Source: Nitrosomonadales bacterium (GTDB taxonomy: Bacteria; Pseudomonadota; Gammaproteobacteria; Burkholderiales; Gallionellaceae). From it: a DNA stretch of 64,000 nt. Position 1 is the stretch's first letter, and the number at the start of each line of letters is the position of its first letter. The position numbers and the translations under genes are program-made. This document shows, piece by piece, positions 19,482-29,058 of the stretch. The notes under the pieces are model-generated. The model did no database searches, was not told the origin of the DNA, and saw only the letters and a list, made by a program, of their open reading frames with translations. The stretch is from positions 1 to 64,000 of the forward strand of contig JADKHS010000002.1 in assembly GCA_016721605.1 (NCBI GenBank), written 5' to 3'.

Positions 19482-19972
19482 TCTATTCCTTTGTTAATCA
19501 AGTTAATTTTCTCAGTCAATTTGATCGCCACCAAAGGAGAAACAAACTTACTGACGTCGCCGCCAAAGCGCGCGATTTCACGCACTATGCTAGCGGAGAT
19601 GAAGGTGTAATGTTCCGCCGGCGTCAAGAATAATGTTTCAACATCAGGATGCAGGCTGCGGTTCATTCCCGCCATCTGAAATTCATATTCAAAATCCGAT
19701 ACTGCGCGCAAACCACGCAAAACTACGCGCGCATTTTGCGTTCGCACATAATTCATCAGCAAACCAGAAAAACCTTCCACCCGTACATTGGTAAAACCAG
19801 CGAAAATTTCTCTCGCCATGGCCACGCGCTCATTCAAGGTAAACAAAGTGGCACTGCGACTTTCCGCCACGGCCACTACAACTTCGCCGAACAGCCCGGC
19901 GGCACGGCGAACTACATCTTCATGCCCGCGCGTGATTGGATCAAAAGTACCAGGATAAATAACTTTAATCAT
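19472..19972 (-). CDS. coaD: Pantetheine-phosphate adenylyltransferase
   Basis: A 166-residue nucleotidyltransferase that makes dephospho-CoA from ATP and 4'-phosphopantetheine. GTFDPITRGHEDV holds the TxGH nucleotide motif and ISASIVREIARFGGDVSKFV the second conserved region. Length and both ends are normal. It follows rsmD with a 4-base overlap and precedes the ferredoxin gene. Confidence 0.97.
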   Translation of the reverse strand: MIKVIYPGTFDPITRGHEDVVRRAAGLFGEVVVAVAESRSATLFTLNERVAMAREIFAGFTNVRVEGFSGLLMNYVRTQNARVVLRGLRAVSDFEYEFQMAGMNRSLHPDVETLFLTPAEHYTFISASIVREIARFGGDVSKFVSPLVAIKLTEKINLINKGIEWP

Positions 19973-20480
19973 ACTGTTAACGTATTTTCGCGGCTCAATA
20001 ATTGATAATGCACAGCTCCCGCTTTAGCCCGGCTCACTACCTGCCAAGCGTTGTCAGGTTCAAATACCGCACCGCTTTCAACATACACCAACCCGTCTTG
20101 CGTTAGCTTGTCAGCCAGCAGGGGAAGCAATTTTGGCAGATAGTCACTCTGAAACGGGGGGTCAAGAAAAATGACATCAAATAGCCCATTTTTTTGGCGC
20201 GCGAATTCTAACCCATCTTCACAACGCAGGAATACATTAGAGCAGGCTAATTTAATGATGGTCTCTTGCAAGGCGCGAAAAACCGTACGATTGCGCTCAA
20301 CCATTACTACTTCTGTCGCACCGCGCGATGCCGCTTCCAATCCTAATATCCCACTGCCAGCGAACAAATCAAGACAGCGCCTGTCATTAAGACTCTGTCC
20401 CAGCCAGTTGAACAAAGTCTCGCGCACGCGATCCGGTGTGGGCGTCAAGTCTTCCGCGTCGAAACTCAACCCAACGACGA
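19969..20480 (-). CDS. rsmD: 16S rRNA (guanine966-N2)-methyltransferase, N-terminus frame-broken
   Basis: From LSFDAEDLTPTPDRVRETLFNW onward this is a complete RsmD: CLDLFAGSGILGLEAASRGA is the SAM-binding site and FLDPPF the catalytic NPPY-type motif. The enzyme methylates G966 of 16S rRNA during 30S assembly. Family proteins begin with a VRIIGG segment; that text is present at about 20500 in another frame (RVRIIGGT), so a frameshift near 20475 separates the head from the body and the true start lies near or inside the end of the M16 gene. The exact start is not decided. Confidence 0.9.
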
Positions 20481-20512
20481 CGATGGAGTACCACCGATGA
20501 TGCGTACCCGAT

Positions 20513-21852
20513 TTATTGCACGGCTCCCTCGTTACCTGGATTTGGGGTCTCCGGCGCACCGACTATCACGGTGGCCATCGCATCCGGATTCACGCGCCGT
20601 TCAAAGGCTGCGCGAATTTGCGCGATGGTAACTTTATCAACGTTTCCGACAAAATCATCAAGATAGGTCAAAGGTAATTCATAAAATCCAATGACACTCA
20701 AATAATCAACTATTTTTTTGTTGCTATCGATACGCAGCGGAAAGCCGCCAATGATATTTTGCTTGGATGCCTGTAATTCCTTTTTCGTCACGCCTTTATC
20801 AATAAACTCGCGTAGCGTAGCGCGCACTAGTTGCAGCGCTTCATCGGCTTGATTTTTTTTGGTTTGCAATCCGATCTGATACGCGCCGGGCAATTTCATC
20901 GGTATAAAATAACTATATACGCTGTAGGCAAGGCCGCGTTTCTCGCGGATTTCGTGCATCAGGCGGGATACAAATCCTCCTCCGCCGAGAATGTGGTTGC
21001 CCACATAAAGGGCAAAATAATCGGGGTCTTTGCGTGCCAAACCAGGCGCACCCATCAAAATATGGCTCTGAGTAGCCGGATGTATTATGCGTTGCTCATT
21101 CGCTTTAATTTGCATAGTCACCGGCGCAACCTGCACCGCTTCAACGCCTTGTGGTAATTGCGCGGTAAGATTTTGCGCGATAGCTTCCGCTTCGGCGCGC
21201 GTTACATCGCCCATAATGGCCACCACGGCAGTTTTAGCCAAATAATGTGACCGATAAAATGCTTCAGTGTCGGCGCGCTGAATATTTTCTACGGTAGAAA
21301 CCTCACCCGACGACGGCAAACCATAAGGATGGATACCAAATACTGCTTTGCCGAAGGCTTTTTCGGCAATCCTTTCCGGTTTGGTTTCATCTTCTTTTAA
21401 ACCAGCAATCAAACGTGTTTTTTCTCGCGCCAACACATCTTCTTGAAACAGCGGATGTTGCAGCACGCGCGCCAAAATATCCAGCGCCTGAACACGTTCC
21501 GCAGTGCTGCTCAATGTACGCAAACTTATTCCCACGATCCGCATCGAAATTTTTTCCAAATTGCGCACCAATATCGGCCAGATTTCGCGCAATATCGTCC
21601 TCGCTTAAACCTTCCGCGCCTAGATCCAGCATTCTATGCGCCAGCCCTGCCAATCCGGATTTATCCGTTACATCAAAAGCTACTTCCTGCGGCAAAAGTC
21701 ACTGTTAAATCCAGCATGGGTAAATCATGATTTTCCACAAAATATGCACACGCGCCACTCGGCGATGTCCAATGCTGGATATGGGGCGTGGCGAGTGCTG
21801 AGGCGATGCCGGCTAGAAACAACACCACAGCGGCAAGTAATTTAGTGTGCAT
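20513..21852 (-). CDS. M16 zinc-peptidase family protein, second (non-catalytic type) subunit, two frameshifts
   Basis: The start at 21852 gives a signal peptide (MHTKLLAAVVLFLAGIASA). The frame breaks at about 21676, where a TTTT run needs one T less to read FDVTDKSGLAGL, and again near 21536, where one base is missing before VGISLRTLSS. The last frame then runs cleanly to NPGNEGAVQ at 20513. The HxxEH zinc motif is absent, while GGGGFVSRLMHEIREKRGLAYS, the R/Y motif of M16B partner subunits, is present. It therefore probably pairs with the catalytic M16 gene just upstream, which it overlaps by about 11 bases. It acts in the periplasm; the substrate is unknown. Confidence 0.88.
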
Positions 21853-23227
21853 GTGATGTCCCTTTATTCATTTGTTTCGGTTTGCCGGAAAGTGGCTGTG
21901 GCTCAAGCACGGCAATGGTCAGCTGGTCGTCCTGCAGAAACTCCCGCGCCACGTCCTGCACCTGCTGCGCTGTTACCGCTTGCAATTTTTTCAGAATCAA
22001 AGGAATAGTTTTGTATGACAGCCCCATACTTTCCATCTGTCCAATCTGCATCGCCTGATAAAACAGCGAATCGAGCTTGTACACTTCACTGGCAGTTACC
22101 TGCGCCTTTGCGCGTTTAAGTTCGTCTTCGTTTACGCCGTCACGCTTGAGAATTGCTATTTGTTCACGCAATCCCTCTTCTATCTCTGCCACGCTCTTGC
22201 CTTCGCTGGGGGTTCCTTCTAGCATGAACAAGCTTGGCCCACGCGAGGTAGCGTCATATTCAGCGCCAACATCACTAGCCAATTGCTTTTCCCGCACCAA
22301 TGTTTTATTCAAGCGCGCCGAAGCATTGCCATCGAGAATGCCAGCCAGTATCTGCAAGGCATAGGGCTGCCAATCTTTCTCTGGGTCGCGTAACGAGGGG
22401 GCGTGATAAGCCATTACCAGCTGCGGCAGCTGTGCCGGAGCTTTTACTACAATGCGCTTCACGCCTAACTGGGGCGGTTCGTTAAAATGCTTGCGCGCAG
22501 GCAAACTACGCGCTGGAATCCCGCCATAAAAGCGTTGCGCCAGCGCAAACACCTCGCTCGCCTTGACATCTCCTGCCACTACTAGTGTCGCATTATTAGG
22601 CACGTACCAATTTTTATACCACGTCTTGGCATCGTTTACGGAAAGTGTCTGCAAATCGTTCATCCAACCAATTACCGGAGTCCGGTAAGGATGTTCCTGA
22701 AAGGCCACGGCCATCAATTTTTCATTCATCAGGGCGTGTGGCTCATCATCCGTGCGCATGCGCCTCTCTTCCATGACGACTTTAATTTCTTTGCTGAATT
22801 CAGTTTCGGTCAGATGCAAGTTGCGCATACGATCAGATTCAAGTTGCATGGCAAGAGGTAACTTGGATTTGTGCAATTGCTGGAAATAAGCAGTGTAATC
22901 GTTACTGGTAAAGGCATTTTCGCGTCCGCCCGCAGCAGATATGCGCTTGGAAAACTGCCCAACCGGCACGTTTTTGGTGCCCTTGAACATCATGTGTTCC
23001 AGCACATGTGCGATACCGGTAACGCCAATATTTTCGTCCATACTGCCGGCGCGATACCATATTTGTTGGACTATAACTGGGGCACGGTGGTCTTCCTTGA
23101 CTATGACCTTAAGACCATTGCCGAGAGTCTTCTCAAACACCTCCGCCTGTGCCTTAACAGCGAATAAAAGCACCGCAGGCCATAAAACAGCAATAGTCAG
23201 CAGATATTTTAATATGTGTATACGCAT
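21842..23227 (-). CDS. M16 family zinc metallopeptidase, catalytic subunit
   Basis: Zinc motif HVLEH in the order HxxEH, inside GIAHVLEHMMFKGT, with the downstream glutamate segment following. The N-terminus from 23227 (MRIHILKY) is a signal peptide ending KAQAEVFEK, so the enzyme is periplasmic. The first six codons of the longer frame (to 23245) are unlikely to be used. It is about 460 residues, as is usual for M16B (PqqL/YmxG-like). It is divergent from ftsY with about 120 bases between the starts, and followed by its non-catalytic partner. Confidence 0.93.
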   Translation of the reverse strand: MRIHILKYLLTIAVLWPAVLLFAVKAQAEVFEKTLGNGLKVIVKEDHRAPVIVQQIWYRAGSMDENIGVTGIAHVLEHMMFKGTKNVPVGQFSKRISAAGGRENAFTSNDYTAYFQQLHKSKLPLAMQLESDRMRNLHLTETEFSKEIKVVMEERRMRTDDEPHALMNEKLMAVAFQEHPYRTPVIGWMNDLQTLSVNDAKTWYKNWYVPNNATLVVAGDVKASEVFALAQRFYGGIPARSLPARKHFNEPPQLGVKRIVVKAPAQLPQLVMAYHAPSLRDPEKDWQPYALQILAGILDGNASARLNKTLVREKQLASDVGAEYDATSRGPSLFMLEGTPSEGKSVAEIEEGLREQIAILKRDGVNEDELKRAKAQVTASEVYKLDSLFYQAMQIGQMESMGLSYKTIPLILKKLQAVTAQQVQDVAREFLQDDQLTIAVLEPQPLSGKPKQMNKGTSHAH

Positions 23228-23347
23228 TTTTTTAGCCCAAGACAACTCAATCAGAATAGAATAACGATGGCGGCAAAAGCCGCCACAACTGATGTGTATT
23301 ATGCGCTATTTAGTTATCTTTCTGCCACCTCCCAAAACTCCCTTAAA

Positions 23348-24320
23348 ATGTTCGGCTTCCTAAAAAAAACTCCAATTGAAAGCAAGTCCAACCCGGTCGA
23401 AGACACGCCTAAAAAAAGCGGCTGGATCAGCCGACTTAAGAGCGGGCTGGCGCGCACTGCCGATCAAATGTCCGATTTGTTTGGCCGAGGCGGCAAGATC
23501 GACGACGAGCTGTATGAAGAACTGGAAACCATCCTAATTACCGCAGATGTCGGAATGGACGCAACCCGTTTCTTGCTGGCCGAATTGCGCCGACAAGTCA
23601 AAGTGCAGCGACTCACGAAGCAGTTCAGCTAAAAGAGGCGTTGGCGCGCGACCTGATCAAACTGCTCAAGCCACTGGCCCAGCCTTTGGAAACGGACTTA
23701 CATAATCCCTGCGTCATTATGCTGGCCGGGGTAAATGGCGCTGGCAAAACAACCTCCATTGGCAAGCTGGCGAAGTATTTCCAAGGGCAAGGCAAGTCAG
23801 TACTGCTGGCCGCAGGTGATACCTTCCGTGCCGCTGCGCGCGAACAGCTGATGGAATGGGGGGCGCGCAACAACGTCACCGTCATTGCCCAACAAAGTGG
23901 CGATGCCGCAGCGGTGATTTTCGATGCGGTGCAAGCAGCCCAGGCACGTAAAATCGACATAGTTCTGGCAGATACCGCCGGACGCCTGTCTACCCAAATT
24001 CATCTAATGGAAGAAATCAAAAAGGTCAAACGCGTTATCGCCAAAGCGTACCCGGTGCACCGCATGAAGTGCTGCTGGTACTGGACGCAAACACAGGGCA
24101 GAACGCGTTAAGCCAAGTCAAAGCATTCGACGATGCGCTGGCCGTCACAGGATTGATACTGACCAAGCTGGATGGCACTGCCAAGGGCGGCGTAATTGCT
24201 GCCATCGCTAAGGCGCATCCCATTCCCCTGCGCTTTATCGGTGTGGGAGAAGGACTCGATGACCTGCGTCCATTTGTAGCGGAAGACTTCGTCACGGCAC
24301 TTCTGGGGCTGGACGAATGA
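23348..24320 (+). CDS. ftsY: Signal recognition particle receptor FtsY, two frameshifts
   Basis: The SRP-dependent targeting GTPase at the inner membrane. The ATG at 23348 (MFGFLKK) begins a short acidic/basic A-domain, followed by the N domain. Frame 1 ends at about 23615; adding a C gives RLTEAVQLKEAL and frame 2, which has the GVNGAGKTT P-loop, DTFRAAAREQL and DTAGRLSTQ. A second lost C in CCC at 24051 restores PGAPHEVLLVLDANTGQN, TKLDGTAKGG and a normal C-terminus. FtsY is essential, so both breaks are most likely sequence errors. The stop overlaps ftsE by 4 bases. Confidence 0.93.
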
Positions 24321-24969
24321 TCCAATTCAGCCAAATATGCAAGCGTTACCCCGGAGGTTATGAAGCACTAAAAAATGTTAGTTTTGAGATCGCTGAGGGT
24401 GAAATGATATTCCTCACCGGCCATTCCGGCGCAGGCAAGAGCACTTTGCTCAAACTCATCGCCGCCATTGAACGTCCTAACTCGGGCAGCATTGTAGTCA
24501 AAGGACAGAACGTCAGTTCGATCAAGGGGGGAGCATTGCCCTATCTGCGCCGCAACCTTGGCTTAATTTTCCAGGATCATAAAATACTGTTCGACCGCAG
24601 TGTGTTCGACAACGTAATGTTGCCACTGCAAATCTGCGGCTTCGACCATCGCGAAAGCGCCAAGCGCGTGCGGGCCGCGCTAGACAAAGTAGGCTTGCTC
24701 AAGCGTGAAAAAAACAACCCGATCGGGTTATCCGGCGGCGAACAGCAACGTTTGTGCATTGCACGCGCCATAGTCAACCGCCCTTCCATCCTGCTGGCAG
24801 ATGAACCAACCGGCAATCTTGATAAGGACTATGCCAGCGACATCATGGGTATCTTCAAATCGTTCCATCAGGTCGGTGTCACGCTGCTAATTTCTTCCCA
24901 TGACGAAAGCATTCTGCGCCAGTTCAAGGGACGCGTGCTAGCACTAAAAATGGGGAGTTATGCCCATGA
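24317..24969 (+). CDS. ftsE: Cell division ABC transporter ATP-binding protein FtsE
   Basis: Walker A GHSGAGKST, signature LSGGEQQR, Walker B ILLADEPTG and the switch histidine in SSHDES are all present. With FtsX it controls septal peptidoglycan hydrolases. As written, the frame runs on to 25108 inside ftsX. Adding one A to the AAAAA run at 24946-24950 gives LKNGELCP and a stop at 24967-24969, the normal length of about 217 residues, with the ATGA overlap to ftsX that is typical of this operon. Confidence 0.94.
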
Positions 24970-25874
24970 AAAACTGGCTGATATCACATACCCACGTGTT
25001 GTTGTTTACCCTGCGCCGTTTTCTCACCACACCGCTATCCAGCCTGCTAAACATTCTGGTGATCGGCATTGCACTCAGCTTGCCGGCAGGCATGTATTTA
25101 ATGCTTAAAAGTGTACAAAGTCTGGCTGAACAAGCAGTTGGCACACCACAAATCAGCATATTCTTGAGCATGGATGCCAGCAATGACGAAGTCGCCCATA
25201 TCGGCAAACAATTAAAACAACACGCTAGCATCAACCAGGTAAAATTTGTGCCACGTGACCAAGCGCTGGAGCAACTAAAACAAACCACCGGACTGACCGA
25301 TGTAATCGGCGGACTGGCACAAAACCCGCTACCGGATGCTTATGTTATTTACCCAAAATATCTGATGCACAAGCGCTGGAAGCGTTGCGCGATGAATTTA
25401 AAAAAGTGGCCCAAGATCGAGTATGTGCAACTGGATTCAGCTTGGGCACGCAAGCTTGAGGCAATGCTTAAATTCGGCCTGTTGGCCGTACTTATTCTCG
25501 CCGTGCTGCTTAGCTTTGCGCTAATAGCCGTTACCTTTAACACCATCCGTTTGCAAATTCTCACCCAGCGCGAAGAAATTGAGGTATCCAAACTAATCGG
25601 CGCCACCAATGCCTTCATCCGCCGACCGTTTCTTTACTTTGGTCTTTTACAAGGGCTGCTAGGAGGTGCCACAGCCTGGTTTATCATTACTATCAGCTTA
25701 CGTCTGCTCAATAATAGCCTCTCTGAGTTGACGCATTTGTATGCCAGCAGCTTTACTCTGCATTTACCTTCCATAGGCGACAGCTCCATACTGTTGCTAT
25801 TATCAGCCTACCTTGGCTGGTTAGGCGCTTGGCTGTCTGTCGCCCAGCATTTATGGCAAATTGAACCCCGTTAA
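24966..25874 (+). CDS. ftsX: Cell division protein FtsX
   Basis: About 302 residues with the FtsX topology: a first membrane segment at SLLNILVIGIALSLPAGMY, a periplasmic loop, then three C-terminal segments (LAVLILAVLLSFALIAVTF; LGGATAWFIITISL; ILLLLSAYLGWLGAWL). TLRRFLTTPL precedes the first segment. I prefer the second ATG (24966), because it overlaps the corrected ftsE stop. It transmits FtsE ATP hydrolysis to periplasmic amidase activators. Confidence 0.94.
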   Translation: MKNWLISHTHVLLFTLRRFLTTPLSSLLNILVIGIALSLPAGMYLMLKSVQSLAEQAVGTPQISIFLSMDASNDEVAHIGKQLKQHASINQVKFVPRDQALEQLKQTTGLTDVIGGLAQNPLPDAYVIYPKYLMHKRWKRCAMNLKKWPKIEYVQLDSAWARKLEAMLKFGLLAVLILAVLLSFALIAVTFNTIRLQILTQREEIEVSKLIGATNAFIRRPFLYFGLLQGLLGGATAWFIITISLRLLNNSLSELTHLYASSFTLHLPSIGDSSILLLLSAYLGWLGAWLSVAQHLWQIEPR

Positions 25875-26069
25875 GACATCCCAAAAAAACAATTAAACTC
25901 AAAAAGCAGTTGTTCATTAGAGTAGCCATGGCCTAAATAACATATTCAATCGTTATCGACTTGACAAAAAATTCAGGGATAAAACCTGGTTTGTGTTAAA
26001 TAAGCAAACCACTATTATCAACCCTAATCCCTATACATGGCATTGTCTAAAAATTAAAATGAGGAAATC

Positions 26070-27281
26070 ATGAGATTCCAATATTTTTACTCAGTGCTGG
26101 TCGCCAATTCTGCACTAGCTTTGCTTTCTACGCTTGCCGCAGCCAAGGCACCAGAGCAAATTTTTGAACAGGTATCACCTTCCGTTGTAATAGTAGATAT
26201 CTTCGATTCGAAAGATGAATTCATCGGACAGGGCAGTGGCGTGGTCATAGGCGTCGGCCAAGTAATTACCAATTGTCATGTTGCGAAAAGAGGAAAGAGT
26301 CGACAAGTACGGCAATCCGGCAAAACATTCTCGGCCACTATGCAATATTCGGATCCTAGTCGCGATCTGTGCCAATTAAATGTGCCGGATTTGCGGGCAC
26401 CCCCCGTCGTTCTGGGTACCGCTAAAAAGCTCAAAGTAGGCCAGCGCGTCTATGCCATCGGCGCACCGGAAGACTTGGAACTGACCTTAAGCGAAGGGCT
26501 TATTTCCAGTCTGCGGCCGCACGAAGGCGCGGAATACATCCAGACCTCCGCCGCGATTTCTCTCGGCTCTAGCGGTGGTGGACTATTCGATGACCAAGGG
26601 CAATTAATCGGCATCACCACGTTTTATAACGCCGAGGGACAAAATCTCAATTTCGCCCTGCCCGTAGATTGGATAGGGGAATTGCCAAAACGGGCTCAGG
26701 GCGCTCCGATGGCAGCGAAAAAAAGCGGCCTGGTTTGGCTTAACCGCGTCGTTGCGCTGGAACACAAACAAGACTGGCAAGGAATGTTGAAGCTTTCGCA
26801 ACAGTGGGTCAAAAGTGAGCCGGTAAGTGCAGACGCTTGGTTTAGCTTAGGCATTGCCCACAAAAACCTCAAACAATATGAGCAAGCAATTAAAGCCTAT
26901 CGAAGCGCACTGCGCATTCAGCCTGAATATGCCGACGCCTGGAATAATCTAGGCAATATCCATAACAACATCAAACAATACGAACAAGCAATTCAGGCCT
27001 ATCGGGAGGCACTACGCATTGATCCAAAATATGCCTCCGCCTGGAATAATTTAGGTATCGCTTATGGAAATCTTAAACAATACGAGCAGGCGATTGCTGC
27101 CTATCAAGAAGCGGTCCGCATCGAACCGGAAAAGGCAAGTAGCTGGTACAACTTGGGCGAGGCCTATTCACGCCAAGGTCAACAGGACAAAGTGCTGGAG
27201 ATCTATCAAACCTTACACAAACTCGATTTGCAAATGGCGAAAGCGTATTCAAATGCATTCATATTGCCTTCAGCCAAGTAA
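26070..27281 (+). CDS. Periplasmic trypsin-like serine protease with C-terminal TPR repeats
   Basis: 403 residues. A signal peptide ends near STLAAAKA. The protease domain (residues about 30-205) has a complete S1C-like triad: His70 in TNCHVA, Asp99 in SRDLC and Ser168 in LGSSGGGLF. There is no PDZ domain. Residues about 235-395 hold at least four TPR units (repeats of AWFSLGIAHKNLKQYEQAIK, AWNNLGNIHNNIKQYEQAIQ). HtrA-type proteases normally use PDZ domains, so here the TPR array may do the substrate or partner binding. It stands alone in a single-gene unit with TGAGGA upstream of the ATG. Confidence 0.88.
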   Translation: MRFQYFYSVLVANSALALLSTLAAAKAPEQIFEQVSPSVVIVDIFDSKDEFIGQGSGVVIGVGQVITNCHVAKRGKSRQVRQSGKTFSATMQYSDPSRDLCQLNVPDLRAPPVVLGTAKKLKVGQRVYAIGAPEDLELTLSEGLISSLRPHEGAEYIQTSAAISLGSSGGGLFDDQGQLIGITTFYNAEGQNLNFALPVDWIGELPKRAQGAPMAAKKSGLVWLNRVVALEHKQDWQGMLKLSQQWVKSEPVSADAWFSLGIAHKNLKQYEQAIKAYRSALRIQPEYADAWNNLGNIHNNIKQYEQAIQAYREALRIDPKYASAWNNLGIAYGNLKQYEQAIAAYQEAVRIEPEKASSWYNLGEAYSRQGQQDKVLEIYQTLHKLDLQMAKAYSNAFILPSAK

Positions 27282-27343
27282 AGTGAATATGCTCCAGCAT
27301 GCGATCGCACACTGTTTTACACGAACTAAGGTAAGCTGGGAAA

Positions 27344-27675
27344 AATGGACACCAACGTTTTGTTAAACTTGAAACGGAGGTGAGAGATGAAACAGAGAGT
27401 ACCAAGCGCAATTTACAACAAAGCATTTCGTGAACAGGCGGTCAAGCAAGTCCAAAAAGAAGGGTTAAGCCCGAAGGAAGCGGCGTGGCGTTTGTCAATG
27501 CCTGTTCCCACATTAGAGTACTAGCTAAAGGCCGCGAAGTTTCGCCGGGCGGGTATTACGCTTAGCTTGGACGTCCGCCATCGAAACAGGCACGTTTGGA
27601 ATATCTGTCTCCTGTCGCATTTGAGCGCCAATTCTATGAAAATAGGTTGGCGGTATGAACCTGTTGGTCTCCATT
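27344..27675 (+). mobile_element. Internally deleted IS3-family element
   Basis: The ends are inverted repeats: AATGGACACCAAC at 27344-27356 and the complement of AATGGAGACCAAC at 27663-27675. Inside, 27387-27524 codes an OrfA start (AFREQAVKQVQKEGLSPKEA, helix-turn-helix) preceded by GGAGG. It is stopped by a TAG where relatives have Trp. Positions about 27585-27658 code the OrfB end (ARLEYLSPVAFERQFYENRL). Almost all of OrfB, including the DDE residues, is missing. At 332 bases it is a non-autonomous relic. Confidence 0.68.
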
Positions 27676-27704
27676 ATTGACAACCGACCTCACTATTCAA
27701 TATT

Positions 27705-27849
27705 AGGGACACCTCTAAAAATTCAGATTTCGTCACAATACGTTGTTGCTCACAAAAAATATTTCCTTACATATCAATCATATGCTGCGTCAACATTTTT
27801 TATTCGCGCCTAGTCTTGTTTAGAACTCTTAATTTTTAGAAGTGCCCTT
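27705..27849. repeat. MITE-like element, copy 2
   Basis: About 145 bases with terminal inverted repeats (AGGGACACCTCTAAAAATT at the left; complement of AAGGGCACTTCTAAAAATT at the right). The interior is almost the same as in 9194-9336. It has no coding potential. It lies between the IS3 relic and lptG. The parent transposon was not identified in the window. Confidence 0.78.
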
Positions 27850-27915
27850 AGGACTATTCGGTAATACCTAAATTTTTTTCAATATCACAAGGGAATAACC
27901 AGGAACACTCAGGCA

Positions 27916-27951
27916 ACAAAAAACCCGCCATGCTTTTATTCATGCGGGTTG
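27916..27951 (-). terminator. Rho-independent terminator of lptFG
   Basis: On the minus strand, AACCCGCATG and its near-complement CATGGCGGGTT form a stem around AATAAAAG, followed by TTTTTTGTTG. It starts 7 bases after the lptG stop codon. Confidence 0.8.
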
Positions 27952-27957
27952 TACGGA

Positions 27958-29058
27958 CTAATCAGGGACACTAAAGGCAACTCTATCGTTTTTCAGTAAA
28001 CCACAACATCCCCGTCGCCAATAACAAAATAACAAAGGCATCGCCACAGCACTCAACATGGGCTGCCACTCATTAAGCGCACCCAAATTGGTGAATAGTT
28101 TACCCACAAAGTGAAAAGTCAGCCCCAATATAATACCCAAAAATATTTTTGCGCTAATTCCGCCATCACGCCGTTGATGCGAAGCAAATGGCAAGGCCAG
28201 CAGCAGCATCACCAATATCGCGAATGGATACACCACCTTATTCCACATAGCAATTTCGTAAGAAACAGTCCTCTGATGGTTGTCGCGCAGGTGCCGAATA
28301 TATTGATAAAGATTCAGCACCGACATCTGTCCCGGTCCCACCAGTATCGCCCTCAAAATACCCAAGTTAAGCGCCGAGCGCCACTCCATGCTTGCTTGAT
28401 GGTTTACTGTCGTGCCTTGTTTGTTAAAGAGGGTTTGCGTCACGCCTTCTAGTTGCCAGCGATTTTTTTCCACATAAGCAGCGCGTTTTGCTGCAGTTAT
28501 GGCGCGCAGATGGTAACTCTCATCAAATTCATAAATACTAATATTCAATAGGGTGGTATCTGGCAGCACGTTTTTTACATTTACAAAACTGCGTTCATCT
28601 TTAGCCCATACACCCGAACGGAATTCTCTCAGCGACACTTCAGCATTTTGGGCTTTAAGCCTAAGCTCCTGCGCCATACGTTCACTAATAGGAGCAATCA
28701 TATCGCCAGACAAATACGTCAATAAAAGGAGCGGTAAACCTATCTTAAACAAAGCCAATATCATTTGTCGCAATGAAACGCCAGAAGAACGGTAAACAGT
28801 CAATTCCGAATTAGCAGCCATCTGCGTCAGCGCGAAAATTGCGCCAATAAGAACTGCCACTGGGAACAACTCATAGATACGGCCAGGCACCGTTAACAGA
28901 ACAAACAGCACCGCATAGCCTAGATGATAATTGCCGCTACCCAGTGCATTCAGTTCATGTATCAGGTCAAAAAAAGAAAACAGCATCAGCAAGGCCGCAA
29001 ACACCAGTGCGATGCTGGCGTATATCTCGCGCGCCAGACAACGGGTCAACAGCTTCAT
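27958..29058 (-). CDS. lptG: LPS export ABC transporter permease LptG
   Basis: About 366 residues. I start at the ATG at 29058 (MKLLTRCLAREIYASIALVF), because it overlaps the lptF stop as ATGA and begins the first membrane helix. Six membrane segments are visible around a large periplasmic beta-jellyroll domain (residues about 110-270). LptG with LptF and LptB pulls LPS out of the inner membrane and passes it to LptC/LptA. The conserved ELTVYRSSGVSLRQM coupling-helix segment, which contacts LptB, is present. Confidence 0.94.
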   Translation of the reverse strand: MKLLTRCLAREIYASIALVFAALLMLFSFFDLIHELNALGSGNYHLGYAVLFVLLTVPGRIYELFPVAVLIGAIFALTQMAANSELTVYRSSGVSLRQMILALFKIGLPLLLLTYLSGDMIAPISERMAQELRLKAQNAEVSLREFRSGVWAKDERSFVNVKNVLPDTTLLNISIYEFDESYHLRAITAAKRAAYVEKNRWQLEGVTQTLFNKQGTTVNHQASMEWRSALNLGILRAILVGPGQMSVLNLYQYIRHLRDNHQRTVSYEIAMWNKVVYPFAILVMLLLALPFASHQRRDGGISAKIFLGIILGLTFHFVGKLFTNLGALNEWQPMLSAVAMPLLFCYWRRGCCGLLKNDRVAFSVPD

